Shown piece by piece: positions 48,801 through 56,979 of a stretch of DNA of 64,000 nucleotides. Location: the NCBI GenBank assembly GCA_903813345.2, contig CAIIXF020000010.1, positions 23,169,740 through 23,233,739 of the forward strand, in the 5' to 3' direction. Source of the stretch: Owenia fusiformis (taxonomy: Eukaryota > Annelida > Polychaeta > Sabellida > Oweniidae). A model generated the notes under the pieces. It searched no databases and was not told the DNA's origin. It saw only the letters and a list, made by a program, of their open reading frames with translations. Position 1 is the stretch's first letter; each line of letters opens with the position of its first letter. The position numbers were made by a program, and so were the translations under genes.

Positions 48801-49001
48801 AAAAGTGAGCTTAACGCAATTCTGCGAGAACTTAAAGTTATGAATAGGAAAACAAAGGAGAATGATAAATACACTTCAGAGGCGAACGATTGGAAATTTG
48901 CAGCTAGGGTCATAGACCGATTATGCATCTGGATATTTTCAATATTCACTTTGGGGTCAACTCTCGGAATTTTTCTCTCTGCACCTAATCTATTTTCATG
49001 A
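18691..49001 (+). CDS. Nicotinic acetylcholine receptor alpha subunit (alpha7-like), whole gene
   Basis: A ligand-gated cation channel subunit of the Cys-loop family, acting in the plasma membrane as part of a pentamer. Ten coding exon positions (18691-18817, 37404-37543, 3a/3b, 39789-39898, 40214-40293, 40508-40696, 7a/7b, 46837-46923, 47305-47414, 48492-49001) join in frame into 1,593 nt, 530 residues. Seen: signal peptide, Cys-loop with 13 residues between cysteines, loop A WTPD..MYN, loop B GSWTY, loop C CysCys (hence alpha type), GEK before TM2, MPATSD after TM2, and a TM4 ending in LSAP. Exon sizes follow the vertebrate alpha7 plan as I remember it. Exons 3 and 7 each occur twice. Introns total about 28.5 kb and hold many MITEs. 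Exact subtype (alpha7, alpha9/10 or invertebrate-specific) is not decided. Confidence 0.93.
20056..20905. mobile_element. pogo/Tigger-like MITE carrying a nested element
   Basis: Termini CAGTTAAACCTGTCTTAGCG (20056) and, inverted, CAGCAAAACCTGTGTATA (ending 20905) have the pogo-type look and are flanked by TA (20054-55; 20906-07). Only about 215 bp belong to this element; the rest is the nested 20086..20720 insertion. No transposase. Confidence 0.7.
20086..20720. mobile_element. Nested element with TIRs of 16-bp tandem repeats
   Basis: The left end is four tandem copies of ACAACTCGTACCCAAG (first copy begins GTCAACTCG), and the right end is three inverted copies ending CGAGTTGAC. The interior is AT-rich and non-coding. 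It interrupts the pogo-like MITE. Terminal repeats built from short tandem units recall foldback elements. Confidence 0.75.
20979..22259. mobile_element. Foldback element, 1.28 kb
   Basis: Outer inverted repeats are CTTGAATGGTAGTCACGTTA plus GATCATAGTTTA...GGATAATAGGAGTTTG at 20979-21030, with the inverse at 22209-22259. A central palindrome around 21645 has arms of about 200-300 bp (CCTCTGAAGTTTGAAAAATG, GACTATAAGATTG, TGATGTTTTT). Flanking portions of the two arms have diverged. No intact coding frame; the minus frame 21631..21993 lies in the palindrome. Confidence 0.75.
22610..26970. repeat. Duplicated block, copy B of the nAChR 5' region
   Basis: Three collinear segments match the region around exon 1: 22610-22960 with 17390-17720; 25536-25660 with 19040-19150 (AAGTGCAG.GTTCTACGATGG); and 26525-26970 with 19220-19560 (AGTAGTAGT.TATAAAATGACAGT, CAACAGGCCACCTG, AAATGCAGCTATCTTGC). 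Copy B is longer, with added sequence between 23.8 and 25.5 kb. I could not recognise an intact second copy of exon 1 in it. Confidence 0.65.
27412..27493. repeat. 41-bp tandem duplication
   Basis: AGGCTAATCAAAT(A/C)GACAAT..CCATAAAA.TAGTATTCAC occurs twice head to tail, a simple local duplication in intron 1. Confidence 0.85.
28141..28244. repeat. GC-rich perfect hairpin
   Basis: A 20-bp perfect stem: CGGCGCCCGGCCGATTGAGT (28164-28183) pairs with 28203-28222, around a 19-nt loop that itself can pair (ATTTTGTTCAAAAT). An outer stem (CACATTTG..CGAT / ATCG..CAAATGTG) extends the palindrome to about 104 bp. Its GC-rich stem stands out from the AT-rich surroundings. It is probably a tiny foldback element. 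Confidence 0.85.
28579..30195. repeat. Three ~480-bp tandem units with hairpin border
   Basis: The left border is a palindrome (GACTCCAGATT/AATCTGGAGTC, 28579-28603) and the right border repeats AAATCTGGAGTC at about 30182. Inside, three units share TTTTGAGATATGG.GTC.G (28915, 29391, 29871; spacing 476 and 480 bp), AACCAAATTTC.ATCC.ACTTC and AAATTTGGACACCAAAATG. Internal coding is absent. It may be a repeat-bearing transposon (Helitron-like borders are possible but not shown). Confidence 0.75.
30196..34109. other. Intronic sequence with no recognised feature
   Basis: Within nAChR intron 1. A small hairpin ATGGGCTCTA / TAGAGCCCAT lies at about 33299-33325. A stretch at 32800-33200 looks faintly like decayed coiled-coil coding sequence ([12 protein letters not shown]) with many stops, too weak to call. 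Confidence 0.5.
34110..35106. mobile_element. Long palindromic foldback, 997 bp
   Basis: CACGCCTAACCATC at 34110 is inverted at 35093-35106, flanked by ATT on both sides (34107-34109; 35107-35109). The arms continue nearly to the centre (about 34590): GTACAG..AAGCTGTACGTT, ATTTGAAGCAAAAA, AATTGACCGATTG, CTCTCAGA, GTTGTCAACTCGAGTGTACG. Each arm is about 480 bp with moderate divergence. No coding. Transcribed as nAChR pre-mRNA it could form a long hairpin. Confidence 0.9.
35924..36454. mobile_element. Palindromic foldback, 531 bp
   Basis: ACTGGTGATCCACTCGATTA at 35924 is inverted ending at 36454. Flanks GGCTATC (35917-35923) and GGCTATG (36455-36461) are the probable target duplication. The arms share GTTCCGACATTTTG/CAAAATGTCGGAAC, AAATGTACAT, ATCAGTATCATATG and GTTACATAAACGGTTT, meeting near 36190. 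No coding. Confidence 0.9.
37404..37543 (+). CDS. nAChR exon 2
   Basis: 140 bp, acceptor TTTTTTCAG, donor GTA|GTAAGT, phase 1 to 0. Encodes [30 protein letters not shown] and [13 protein letters not shown]: the conserved N-terminal helix and first strands of a Cys-loop receptor. Vertebrate alpha7 exon 2 is also 140 bp, from memory. Confidence 0.95.
37918..37962 (+). CDS. nAChR exon 3a (alternative, loop D)
   Basis: 45 bp, phase 0 to 0, encoding [15 protein letters not shown] between a TGTGTTAG acceptor (weak pyrimidine tract) and a GTAGGT donor. It aligns residue for residue with exon 3b, keeping E-K, L-T, S, W and T (7 of 15 identical). The retained Trp is the loop D Trp of the complementary binding face; the next residue is Trp here and Leu in 3b. 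Inclusion of both exons would keep frame but insert 15 residues in a fixed-length strand, so mutual exclusion is expected. Confidence 0.85.
38501..38630. mobile_element. 130-bp MITE with TA target duplication
   Basis: GGGAGTTTAAGCTTGCAATG at 38501 is inverted at the right end (ATGCAAGCTTAAACTCCC, ending 38630), flanked by TA on both sides. It lies in the intron between exons 3a and 3b. A second copy is at 47952..48401. The Tc1/mariner superfamily is likely from the TA duplication. Confidence 0.9.
38920..38964 (+). CDS. nAChR exon 3b (alternative, loop D)
   Basis: 45 bp, phase 0 to 0, encoding [15 protein letters not shown]. Acceptor TTTTTGTTTAG and donor GTAAGT are both strong. It is the closer match to the family consensus (DEKNQ.LTT..WL), so it is probably the ancestral-like form. 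It lies 957 bp downstream of 3a. Confidence 0.92.
39789..39898 (+). CDS. nAChR exon 4
   Basis: 110 bp (phase 0 to 2), from TTCTCCAG to CAG|GTAATC. Encodes [20 protein letters not shown] followed by [16 protein letters not shown], including loop A with its Tyr. The size equals the conserved 110-bp exon of alpha7-type genes. Confidence 0.97.
40214..40293 (+). CDS. nAChR exon 5
   Basis: 80 bp (phase 2 to 1). Encodes [20 protein letters not shown] then LCNWIPPG, which includes loop E (complementary face; the Cys in GLC sits where alpha7 has its Cys). Acceptor TTTTCAG, donor G|GTATAT. Confidence 0.95.
40508..40696 (+). CDS. nAChR exon 6: Cys-loop, loops B and F
   Basis: 189 bp (phase 1 to 1). 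Encodes the Cys-loop [15 protein letters not shown], loop B FGSWTYDG, and a long loop F segment ([20 protein letters not shown]) ending GEWDLIG. From memory the alpha7 exon is 168 bp; the extra seven codons fall in loop F and include an NLT sequon and a Gly-rich stretch. Confidence 0.95.
40697..42701 (+). other. nAChR intron 6
   Basis: 2.0 kb, AT-rich, with no second exon-like motif or transposon end that I recognise. Confidence 0.6.
42702..42896 (+). CDS. nAChR exon 7a (alternative: loop C and TM1)
   Basis: 195 bp, phase 1 to 1, acceptor ATTTCAG, donor GTAGGT. Encodes loop [17 protein letters not shown] (vicinal Cys pair of alpha subunits), the RRRKLYY pre-M1 region, TM1 ([20 protein letters not shown]) and [11 protein letters not shown] at the TM2 entrance. 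Same length and phases as 7b, with about 46 of 66 residues identical by hand count; TM1 and loop C residues differ. Confidence 0.95.
42897..42968 (+). other. 72-bp spacer between exons 7a and 7b
   Basis: Begins GTAGGT and ends in a T-rich acceptor TTTGTATTTGTATAG. It is short compared with all other introns of the gene (310 bp to 18.6 kb), close to the smallest spliceable size in many animals, which may help prevent 7a-to-7b splicing. Confidence 0.85.
42969..43163 (+). CDS. nAChR exon 7b (alternative: loop C and TM1)
   Basis: 195 bp, phase 1 to 1, donor GTAGGT. Encodes [25 protein letters not shown]1 ([20 protein letters not shown]) and [11 protein letters not shown]. The last segment and loop C are closer to the alpha7 consensus than those of 7a. 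Splicing 7b instead of 7a changes loop C acidic side chains, the pre-M1 charge (K to V) and many TM1 side chains while leaving the frame intact. Confidence 0.95.
43164..46836 (+). other. nAChR intron 7
   Basis: 3.7 kb. Contains a foldback-like element at about 44875-45812 and a repeat near 44097-44145 (TTTGTATATTTC..AGATAGT, ATGTGCAGCAAAG.TGTG) that recurs at 62778-62820. A mariner-type end, GTCACCCTGTA, lies at 46622-46632. I found no alternative TM2 exon by eye. Confidence 0.5.
44875..45812. mobile_element. Foldback-like element in intron 7
   Basis: ATTGCTTATTATTTCTCAAA plus AACAGCTTAAATG.TGATTTTTGG at 44941-44990 is inverted at about 45690-45742, and weaker pairing extends outward (GACATTTGATGTGCGCTA near 44880, inverse near 45795). 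The interior carries the motif TTTGTATCCTCCA twice direct (about 45197, 45372) and once inverted (about 45512). Ends approximate. Confidence 0.55.
46837..46923 (+). CDS. nAChR exon 8: TM2 pore helix
   Basis: 87 bp (phase 1 to 1). Encodes [20 protein letters not shown] then [10 protein letters not shown], the pore-lining TM2 with Leu at the gate and a Glu at its outer end, typical of cation-selective alpha7-like subunits. Confidence 0.97.
47305..47414 (+). CDS. nAChR exon 9: TM3
   Basis: 110 bp (phase 1 to 0). Encodes [20 protein letters not shown] then [17 protein letters not shown], i.e. TM3 and the start of the cytoplasmic loop (the [10 protein letters not shown] motif). Acceptor TTTTCAG, donor GCT|GTAAGT. 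Confidence 0.97.
47952..48401. mobile_element. Second copy of the TA-flanked MITE, interrupted
   Basis: The same termini as 38501..38630 (GGGAGTTTAAGCTTGCAATG and CTTAAACTCCC), TA on both sides, and closely matching interior (CGTGAACGGAAAATAT, GGTTGGCGTTTCGATTT). It is split by an element at 47984..48298. It lies in nAChR intron 9. Confidence 0.9.
47984..48298. mobile_element. Nested 315-bp element with GGCGGATC ends
   Basis: Starts CACTGGCGGATCCGGGGGGG and ends, inverted, as CAGGGGCGGATCTGGGAACC. TAACC is duplicated on both sides (47979-47983, 48299-48303). The CAGGGGCGGATC-type terminus is common in hAT-like MITEs, but a 5-bp duplication does not fit the usual 8 bp. The interior repeats AAGGCC and TTTTGGGCC motifs; no coding. 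Confidence 0.8.
48492..49001 (+). CDS. nAChR exon 10: cytoplasmic loop and TM4
   Basis: 510 bp including TGA at 48999-49001. Encodes the intracellular loop (starts [20 protein letters not shown]), an amphipathic segment before TM4 ([18 protein letters not shown]) and TM4 ([17 protein letters not shown]), ending PNLFS. Compared with alpha7 the loop is of ordinary length. Confidence 0.97.
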   Translation: MRVIICKWLAWMLRMERPGHDITIRKIVHDARIAKLKEVELRQKSSRSLLANVLDLDDDLCKIDRMDRMNSVPNYASIKIEENGTHIGYTPLANSPTGGHCLHKSELNAILRELKVMNRKTKENDKYTSEANDWKFAARVIDRLCIWIFSIFTLGSTLGIFLSAPNLFS

Positions 49002-50160
49002 CAGATTTGGTTGCTACGCCTGGTTGAATGTTTACTTGTTCGTACTAGTGATTACGAATTTAAGGCAGAATCTTAACACAATATCTTGCATCTTGGATAG
49101 TGTGATACATAGACATGTAACTCTAACTTAGCAATGCAGAGACAGGTATTACCGCACTACTGATTAAAAAACGACGTATAGTAGAGTCTTGTGTAATAAT
49201 CAATCAACGCGTAAACTGAATGAGAGATGCAGTCATATCAAGATATTAAAAATGAATCCATCATTGAACGAATGGAACACATCGTTGACACCATGGGATC
49301 AGTTTCCTAAAATTACATCAGATGAGTCTGGATTCGGAGCCAATGTAAGAGTCGCTGCCATGAGACTCGGAGTCTTATATATATTACGTCTTTTTAAAGG
49401 AAGCAAATTCGAACTATCGCAAGTGGTTTCTTGCTAGCAAAGCACTGAATGAACAAGCTTAAAATGTATATTACTTTCGCAAGTTTCATTTGTTTAAGGA
49501 AACCATGGATCGTAAATCGGGTCGTTCTGATTGTGCTCATTACATCAACTCAATATAAATGTAAGGGCTGTGATATATTGCTTTGTTGTGGATATTTTAA
49601 TGTGCTTTGTGATTCCATTAGCCTAATTATAATGAAATATGCTTATTTAAGTGTTTATAACGTGTTTTAAGTTCGTTTTAAGTGTTTCATGTTTCCGGTG
49701 TTTCTCAAAAGATCTCAGAGAACGATATGAGGAATTGTTAAGGATTTTCGCTGGTGAGATGAAAATGATGAAGTTTCAGAAGTACCAGGACTAGGTGTCA
49801 GTGTGAGTTTTCAGAAAATGTTAATAACTCGAAGTGTGCTTCAGGGGAAATCTCAATTTTCAATGCAAAAATGGCACACCCATCATTTTACTTATCCACT
49901 AACGGATATTATTATGTCAGATGTCGATCAGCAACTCATTGAAGAAATTTGACGATATTTACGACCATGCAGCGATTGTCCTTAATATAATCCGAAATTG
50001 ATTAGTGAAATATTATGTTTGTTTGAAAATCCAGTTATGTTCTATATCAATGCAGTATTCATATATATGTATATGTACATATTCATTTGTTTAATCCCAC
50101 AAGACGACGTGCATTATGAAAATGAATCATGTTGAGTCTAAATAAAAAATATCGTTTTAT
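49002..50160 (+). other. nAChR 3' flank / probable 3' UTR
   Basis: No recognisable gene; a short frame around 49252-49437 lacks motifs. AATAAA at 50141-50146 is a candidate poly(A) signal. The transcript end is not established. Confidence 0.45.
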
Positions 50161-50575
50161 TAGTAAAAAACTTTATTGTTGTCAATGCATCACCTATTGA
50201 TGATGAAAACTCTTTACACTTTTATTCATTGTATGCATGGATGAAAAAAAGCCTTCAAATCGCAAAATAAAAATAATTCCTTGCATGACCTAAACACTGA
50301 TTGCATAGCAACTACAACTTTTGACCAATCGAATTAATGATTGCTCATTTTAATCCCTGAATCTATAAATGTGTTGTTCATAGTTGAAATATCAATCAAG
50401 GGCGTCAAAAACAATGGCATGCCCCTCTACTACTTATACTAATACTACTTTATTGTTGATAATGAATTTATATTGATTTATATGGACTATAGATTGAAAG
50501 AGTAAGGTTATCACACCAACGGCTATCAGCATCCAAAGCATCGCGAGCACAGTCCTGTTTATTTGCATTACCCTA

Positions 50576-51373
50576 CTATCACACCAAACTAGTTCTCACT
50601 GCGTTCTCGAAAACGGGCTTCAACTGTATACGAACGGACTGGACCTACTAAGAACCGTTTGGGATCTATTTACAAACTTCATCGAACGTACTCGAACGGG
50701 TGGGTCCTCTAGAACTTAGACAATGCTCAAAATTTTCTCGTGGTCGTCACGTTCTACAATTAGAACGAGTGACAACGTACTAACGACGAGCTGGACGTAC
50801 TACGAACGGAACCGTCGCACTTCAATCCTACTAGGGACGTTTTAATAACGAGTTGAACTGTCTGAGGACGTGTTGAGAACGAGGTAGAACTAATTGCAAA
50901 CGGGTTTAAACTAATTAAGAACGTATTTAACACTGCTTATGAACGAGTTAGCAAAAATATAGCTATCACACCAAACAAGTTGCCACTGCGTTCTTCAAAA
51001 CTGGTTTTAAACTGTGTGCGATCGGATTGAACGTAGCTGCAACTTTCTAAGGTCTATTTACGAACTTTATGAACGTTCTCAGACGGGAATGTGATTTTAG
51101 AATTTTGAATCGATTCAAAATTCGATGGCGACCATACCGTTCTGTTATCAGGTCATGTTGACCTTCTAGACTAAGAGACGCGTTCTACGACGTTGCACAC
51201 CGACGTGGTGCGACCTGAACGAACTGCGAACGAGATGGACGTATTGAAGACTGTTTAAGAACGAAGAAGCTAATTATTTCAGACATATTTCCCGACCACA
51301 GCCAGATTGAGCCCGTTTTACGACGTTTTCGTAGGACTGGCAAGAACGGGTAAGAACTAGTTTGGTGTGATAG
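50576..51373. mobile_element. MITE with GAACG-rich body
   Basis: CTATCACACCAAACTAGTTC at 50576 is inverted at the right end (GAACTAGTTTGGTGTGATAG, ending 51373). A second internal copy of the left end starts at 50965 (CTATCACACCAAACAAGTT) and its next ~150 bp repeat the first (ACTGCGTTCT, GATCTATTTAC../GGTCTATTTACGAAC). GAACG or CGAAC recurs every 15-30 bp throughout. No coding. Confidence 0.8.
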
Positions 51374-52039
51374 GGGGGTTACTGGACCAAAAGGATGAAA
51401 ATATATATTACCGTTCTTCGATACTCCAGCAAAACTTTGAAAACAGATATATTTGACAAACAATGACATGAAAAATTATTCTTTTTCACTGGCATGGAAG
51501 AAAGGGCGTCAACATACACGTTTGCATAATTTACTGTTATATATACATATACTGTATATTACTTTTATCGTTAAAATAAAGGCAATAAATACGATTTACA
51601 TACATGTACTCCATAATACATATTGGATCAATATAGTCTGGCTTGATTAAAGTTACTGTACAATAACGCCTGCCATGGAGGTCGAAGTACATCACTCAAG
51701 GTGTTCCAGTGACCCCGCTGAAAAATGAGGAGGCCCCGCTGAAAACATGAGGAGGCCCCGCTTCGATCGCGAGGAAAACTTCACCATCATTCCATGAAGA
51801 TATTGAGCTTCTTTATATGTTTGTACACGAACGTGCAAATCACATAGCATATCATTCTTTGGCAACTTTGCAAATATTTCTTCTACAACTTCACGCAGTT
51901 TGATCCATCTGTCAGCGTCGTCATAAAATTCTTAAATGTGTAAATAGACTTTGTACATTTCGGAGTTAGATGTAAATTCTACATAGTTCAATGTTCCAAG
52001 GAGTATACTTCCGAGGACACATATATTTCATTGGCTCGT

Positions 52040-52420
52040 TTGTTCTTCCGACCGTTCATCCGTGCGTGCATTCGTCCGATCGTTCGTTCGTACCTGCTTG
52101 CGTTCGTCCGACCGTCCGTTCGTGCGTGCGTTCGTCCTATCTTCCGTTCATTTGTGAATGCGTTCGTACGAAATTTGTTCGTTCACGCGTGCGTTCATCT
52201 GACTGTTTGTTCGTTTGTGGGTGCGTGCATTAGTCCGATCTTTGTCCGTTCATGCGTTCGTCAAACCGTCCGTTCGTGGCAGCGTTCGTCCGACCGTCAA
52301 TTCGTTCATTCGTTCGTTCGATCGTCCGTTCGTCCTACCGGCTGTTCGTTCATGCGTGCTTGCATTCGTTCGACCGTCCGTTCGTTCGTTCGTGCGTACA
52401 TGCATTCGCTTTAAAGTAAG
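52040..52420. repeat. Degenerate TTCG/TCCG tandem array
   Basis: About 380 bp of GTTCGT, GTCCGACCGTCCG and GTGCGTGCG words, an imperfect 4-bp-based repeat. It is much richer in CpG than its surroundings. All + frames are largely open (Arg/Ser/Val-rich), which is a composition effect. Confidence 0.85.
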
Positions 52421-52890
52421 GACCGTTCAGATTGGTTGCTTTTCGTTCATGAAGTTGTGAAAATATGAATTAACATAGTTGTGACTCTTTGGACGTCATG
52501 AGATATTTTTCAAGAAACGCTTGTATTGAATTATCTTTACAGATGATATAATCATAGCCGACACATGCTGATTGCTTAGGAGGAGTGACGTTATTTGTAG
52601 CAAATGGGCAATAGTGTACACAAGATAAACTACACCAATCAAGCAAATTGCACTTTATTGATTGAACAAATATTAAAATGCGTTTTACACTTTAATAGTA
52701 ATACATATCTAATGAAAAAAGTTAATGGGAACTAATGAGAAAAATAGACAATGAATTTTGTTAGTATGTACAAAGACAGGTATTTACTTTACTAGAATAG
52801 TGCAAGTGATCGTTATAAAATCGACACTAAAAACATTAATGACGCAATCTAATTATTCCATGCTTTATCCTAAGTGCGATTCAAAAGAAT

Positions 52891-53570
52891 AGTACAATAA
52901 CGTCATTTCTAAGGGCGATATAGTGAAATATTGGACCGAGGGCCGAAGGCCCAATGTCCAATATTTCACTATATTGCTCGCAGAAATGACGTTATTAGTA
53001 TTATTACCACCGTTAACGACCAGGACTGAAACAGCAAGAAAATCTTACGCATTGAACGATGTCTAATTTCCCGGGGAAAATTGCCGGTCCAGAATATATT
53101 CTAGACCGGTCCATATGGACCACCACTATGACGTCACACATTTCTCAGGTCGATATAGTAAAATAAACGCCTTCTAAACTAGCACTAAAACCCCTAGAAC
53201 TGGCCCGCCAAGGTGGTAATAATAGTACAATAACGTAATTTCTAAGGGCAATATAGTGAAATATTGGACCGAGGGCCAAAGGCCCAAGGTCCAAGATTTC
53301 ACTATATTGCTCGCAGAAATGACGTTATTAGTATTATTACCACCGTTAACGACCAGGGCTGAAATAGCAAGAAAATCTTACGCAATGAACGATATCTAAT
53401 TTCCCGGGGAAAAATTGCTTGTCCAGAATATATTCTAGACCGGTCCATAAACTCCATATGGACCACCACTATGACGTCACACATTTTTCAGGTCGATATA
53501 GTAAAATGAACGCCTTCTAAACTAGCACTAAAACCCCTAGAACTGGCCCGGCAAGGTGGTAATAATATAT
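52891..53570. repeat. Two tandem ~335-bp units with hairpins
   Basis: Units start at 52891 and 53223 (AGTACAATAACGT) and end in AAGGTGGTAATAATA. Each has a long hairpin (AGTGAAATATTGGACC.. pairing with ..GGTCCAATATTTCACT), a TCTAGACCGG segment, and TATTACCACC in the middle inverted to GGTGGTAATA at the end. It is probably two adjacent or partly duplicated MITEs. Confidence 0.8.
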
Positions 53571-53832
53571 GGAGATGGTTTTAAAAATGGATTGAACCTT
53601 TTCCAATTGCAAGTGATGTAAGAACAAAACTAAAAATCAAGGCGAGTCAAGATAGCAATATTGCAAAAGAGCCTATGCTTTGCCTTTTCTTTGATTCTTC
53701 CTCGAACAAAGACATATCAGGTAAAACTATAAATAACTCATTTTCTTTAAATTCAAAGGACCCTTGTTGATTAAAGTCATAGAAATAACATCGACAGGCT
53801 AGGGGTAAATTTGTCATTTTTAAAGTACAATA

Positions 53833-54541
53833 CAGGGTGACACAAAAAAATGACACCCACCTTACGTTGCATAACATGTTTGTCTATAAACATATAGACT
53901 TGTCCTTTAGCACATTTAAAGTAGACATAATGCGAAAGCACCTCCAGAAATTTCAGATGTGTAGCTCTAGTGGGTCAAATTTTATTAGCGTTACATTTGC
54001 TCTAAATGTCGTCCATTCCTTTGCAGACACATATGGATCTACAAAAAAATCCACCAATGTTTTGTAACATAACATTGTAAATACTAATGATTTTGGCTTG
54101 TACTTTCAGGGAAATAAAGTCCATTTTATTAAACACAAAATAGTGTAGTTGTCGTTGATAAAATCATTATAACTTATTTCCAAAATTACGTTACAAAATG
54201 TAGGCGTCATTTTTTTGTAAGATCCAGTTGTGCCAGCAAAGGAATAGACGACACCTTTTGTAATGCTCATAAATGTGCATCTGGGTGAGCTAGTCATCTG
54301 AAACTTCTTGTGGAGTTGGAAAATGGAGTGTATGTATTTCTAAAGTGCGAAAAAACAAGTCAGATTTTTTTGAGACAAATGAAACAAGTTATGAAACATT
54401 ATGTGGGTGAGTGTAATTTTTGTTTCATACCTGGACGGAAAACATAATATCTCTAAATGATATCTCTAAAATCAAGATTTTTTAATCATTGAGAAAGTTA
54501 TTCCAAAAGTTGAGGGAGGCGTTTTTGTGTCTCCGACCCTG
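53833..54541. mobile_element. Foldback MITE with mariner-like ends, 709 bp
   Basis: CAGGGTGACACAAAAAAATG at 53833 and the inverse CGTTTTTGTGTCTCCGACCCTG ending 54541 (imperfect) are flanked by TA. The arms continue inward (GTCGTCCATTCCTTTGC / GCAAAGGAATAGACGAC, AAACAT..TTTTGTAAC) to a centre near 54130. TA plus CAGGGTG-ACAAAAA suggests Tc1/mariner. No transposase. Confidence 0.85.
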
Positions 54542-55311
54542 TATATGATAGGTATGGTATGTGTGAAGTGCTACAACATAGAATTTACCCTGACCTATTC
54601 ATTAATCAGATATATTAAAATCTTAGTTAAATAGTGTTATCAAATGCCTACAATGTCAAATGGAGCACGTATCGAACATTTCGAAAGGGGATGTGCCATT
54701 ACAAATCATAAATATTTTTAGCTCAACAATGGTAATAATTACCATTTAAATTTAAATGTCTAGATGAACAGGATATATATCGTTGTAATTTATAAATGGC
54801 TATATTTGTTGATTGAACGAGTTCAGAAAGTAATTTCAATTGTTTTAATAATTTTACCTGTTTAAAACAGGGTAAAATTGCAATAAAAGATGTTGAAAAA
54901 AACATAAGTTAGAGATGGAAGGAGCCTGGGAAATTGTTTGCTGTTATTGTTTATCTGAAGTCGTCTCAACATTTATTTATTTAACTAGTTATTTAAACTG
55001 GAACTGAAGCATACAATTCTTTAAACCGTTTCACAAAAGTGATCACACTTAACTTTTTATGATTCAAATGTCAAGTTCAACTTTTTGAAGAACTATTTTT
55101 AACAAGTTATGAAAGATTTATAATGATTTAAGATGAAACCTTCTTGACATTCCTCTTTAACAGCCACTTATACTGGAGTACCCTTAAAACATATTCCTCA
55201 CGAAATTACACATCTGTTTATGGTTGTGAAAGCTTTGTCATGTGTGTTCTTTGATTATTATTAAGTCAGTTTACATCTATTCTAGAGTGACGTTATTTGA
55301 CTGTATGAACG

Positions 55312-55364
55312 TGTGTATGTTTGTTTGTATGCTTGTTTGTTTGTTTGTTTGTTTGTTTGTTTGG
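55312..55364. repeat. TTTG microsatellite
   Basis: A run of TTTG repeats (seven perfect in the core) with flanking imperfect TGTATG copies. Confidence 0.95.
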
Positions 55365-55899
55365 GCATCTGTTAAGTGTACGTCTAGTTCATAATGCAAC
55401 AAATGTTTTATTTGTAGACGAGCGCTTATTATCATACACTGTCGATATAATATTGTCAATTAATGTCATTGTTCCTACCCCCACAATTGTGAAATTAATA
55501 GAAGATAAAGTCATATCTCCAACACTTTAACTTTGGCGCTCTAGATGGAGCACCTCAACACTTTTTTATTGATCATTCCTACTTCCTTGTGAAAAATAAG
55601 GTTCTATCATGAAATATATCATTTTTCCTAGGAAAATCTACTTCTTGGATTCTAAGAACGTCTTAGATAAATCGCCTTCAATCAACAACTTAACCCCTTT
55701 CGAGACTACGCATACAAAAGTAACACCACCCCCACCTCTCATGGGATGACCCCTATGTATCATGCAATTACTTGTGTATACGTAGGTGTGTAGCAAACAT
55801 ACTTCACTGTTCTACAGTTCACAGGAACCCGCCTCATCTCAATTTGAAATTTACATTGAATAGGTAAGTCTTCTTGTTTTTTCGAGAACTTTATTTGAA

Positions 55900-56905
55900 A
55901 AAAACAACTTGTTTTTTGTAGCTCTTTGGAAGGGATATGTTAAGTATAAACGAGCAATACTATTTGTTTTATTGTGTAGCTCTGTGAAAGAAATATTTTG
56001 AGTATTAACAATACTACTTGTTTTATTGTGTAGCTTTGTGGAAGGAATGTGTTTAAATATAAAATATTAGCAATACTATTTGTTTTATTGAGCAGCCCTG
56101 TGGAAGAAATGTGTTGAATATTAGCAATACTATTCGTCTTATTGTGTAGCTCTGTGAAAGAAATGTGTTGAATATTAGCAATACTATTTGTTTTATTGTG
56201 TAGCCCTAGTGAGGAAGGAATGTGTTGAATATTAGCAATACTACTTGTTTCATTATGTAGCTCTGTAGAAGGAATGTGTTGAATATTAGCAATACTATTT
56301 GTTTTATTGTGTAGCTCTGTAGAAGGAATGTGTTGAATATTAGCAATACTATTTGTTTTATTGTGTAGCTCTAGTGTGGAAGGAATGTGTTGAGTATTAG
56401 CAATACTATTTGTTTTATTGTGCAGCTCTGGGGAAGAAATGTGTTGAATATTAGCAATAATATTTGTTTTATTGAGCAGCCCTGTGGAAGAAATGTGTTG
56501 AATATTAGCAATACTATTTGTTTTATTGAGCAGACCTGTGGAAGAAATGTGTTGAATATTAGCAATACTACTTGTTTAATTGTGTAGTTCTAGTGTGGAA
56601 GGAATGAGTTGAATATTAGCAATACTATTTGTTTTCTTGTGTAGCTCTGTAGAAGGAATGTGTTGAGTATTAGCAATACTTTTTGTTTTATTGTGTAGCT
56701 CTGTGGCAGAAATGTGTTGAGTATTAACAATACTACTTGTTTTATTGTGTAGCTCTAGTGTGGAAGAAATGTGTTGAGTATTAGCAATACTATTTGTTTT
56801 CTTGTGTAGCTCTGTAGAAGGAATGTGTTGAGTATTAGCAATACTATTTGGTTTATTGTGTAGCTATGTGGCAGAAATGTGTTGAGTATTAACAAGTCAT
56901 AATTA
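55900..56905. repeat. 54-bp minisatellite array
   Basis: About 18 copies with a 54-bp period (for example TGTGTTGAATATTAGCAATA at 56221 and 56275). The unit also contains TTTGTTTTATTGTGTAGCTC. Since 54 is a multiple of three, open frames persist on both strands, but stops occur in several copies and there is no gene context. Confidence 0.95.
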
Positions 56906-56979
56906 TGGTTTTGGTTGACTGGTGCCGGTGTCGTTTTTAATATAAAAAGAAGCATTGAGGCAAGACATGACTTATTCCT

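Noticed and set aside
49189-49437. 82-codon frame downstream of the receptor stop
   Set aside because: No motif; best explained as 3' UTR or intergenic sequence.
52031-52414. Overlapping Arg/Ser/Val-rich open frames
   Set aside because: They lie in a degenerate TTCG/TCCG tandem array and overlap in three frames; no gene-like features.
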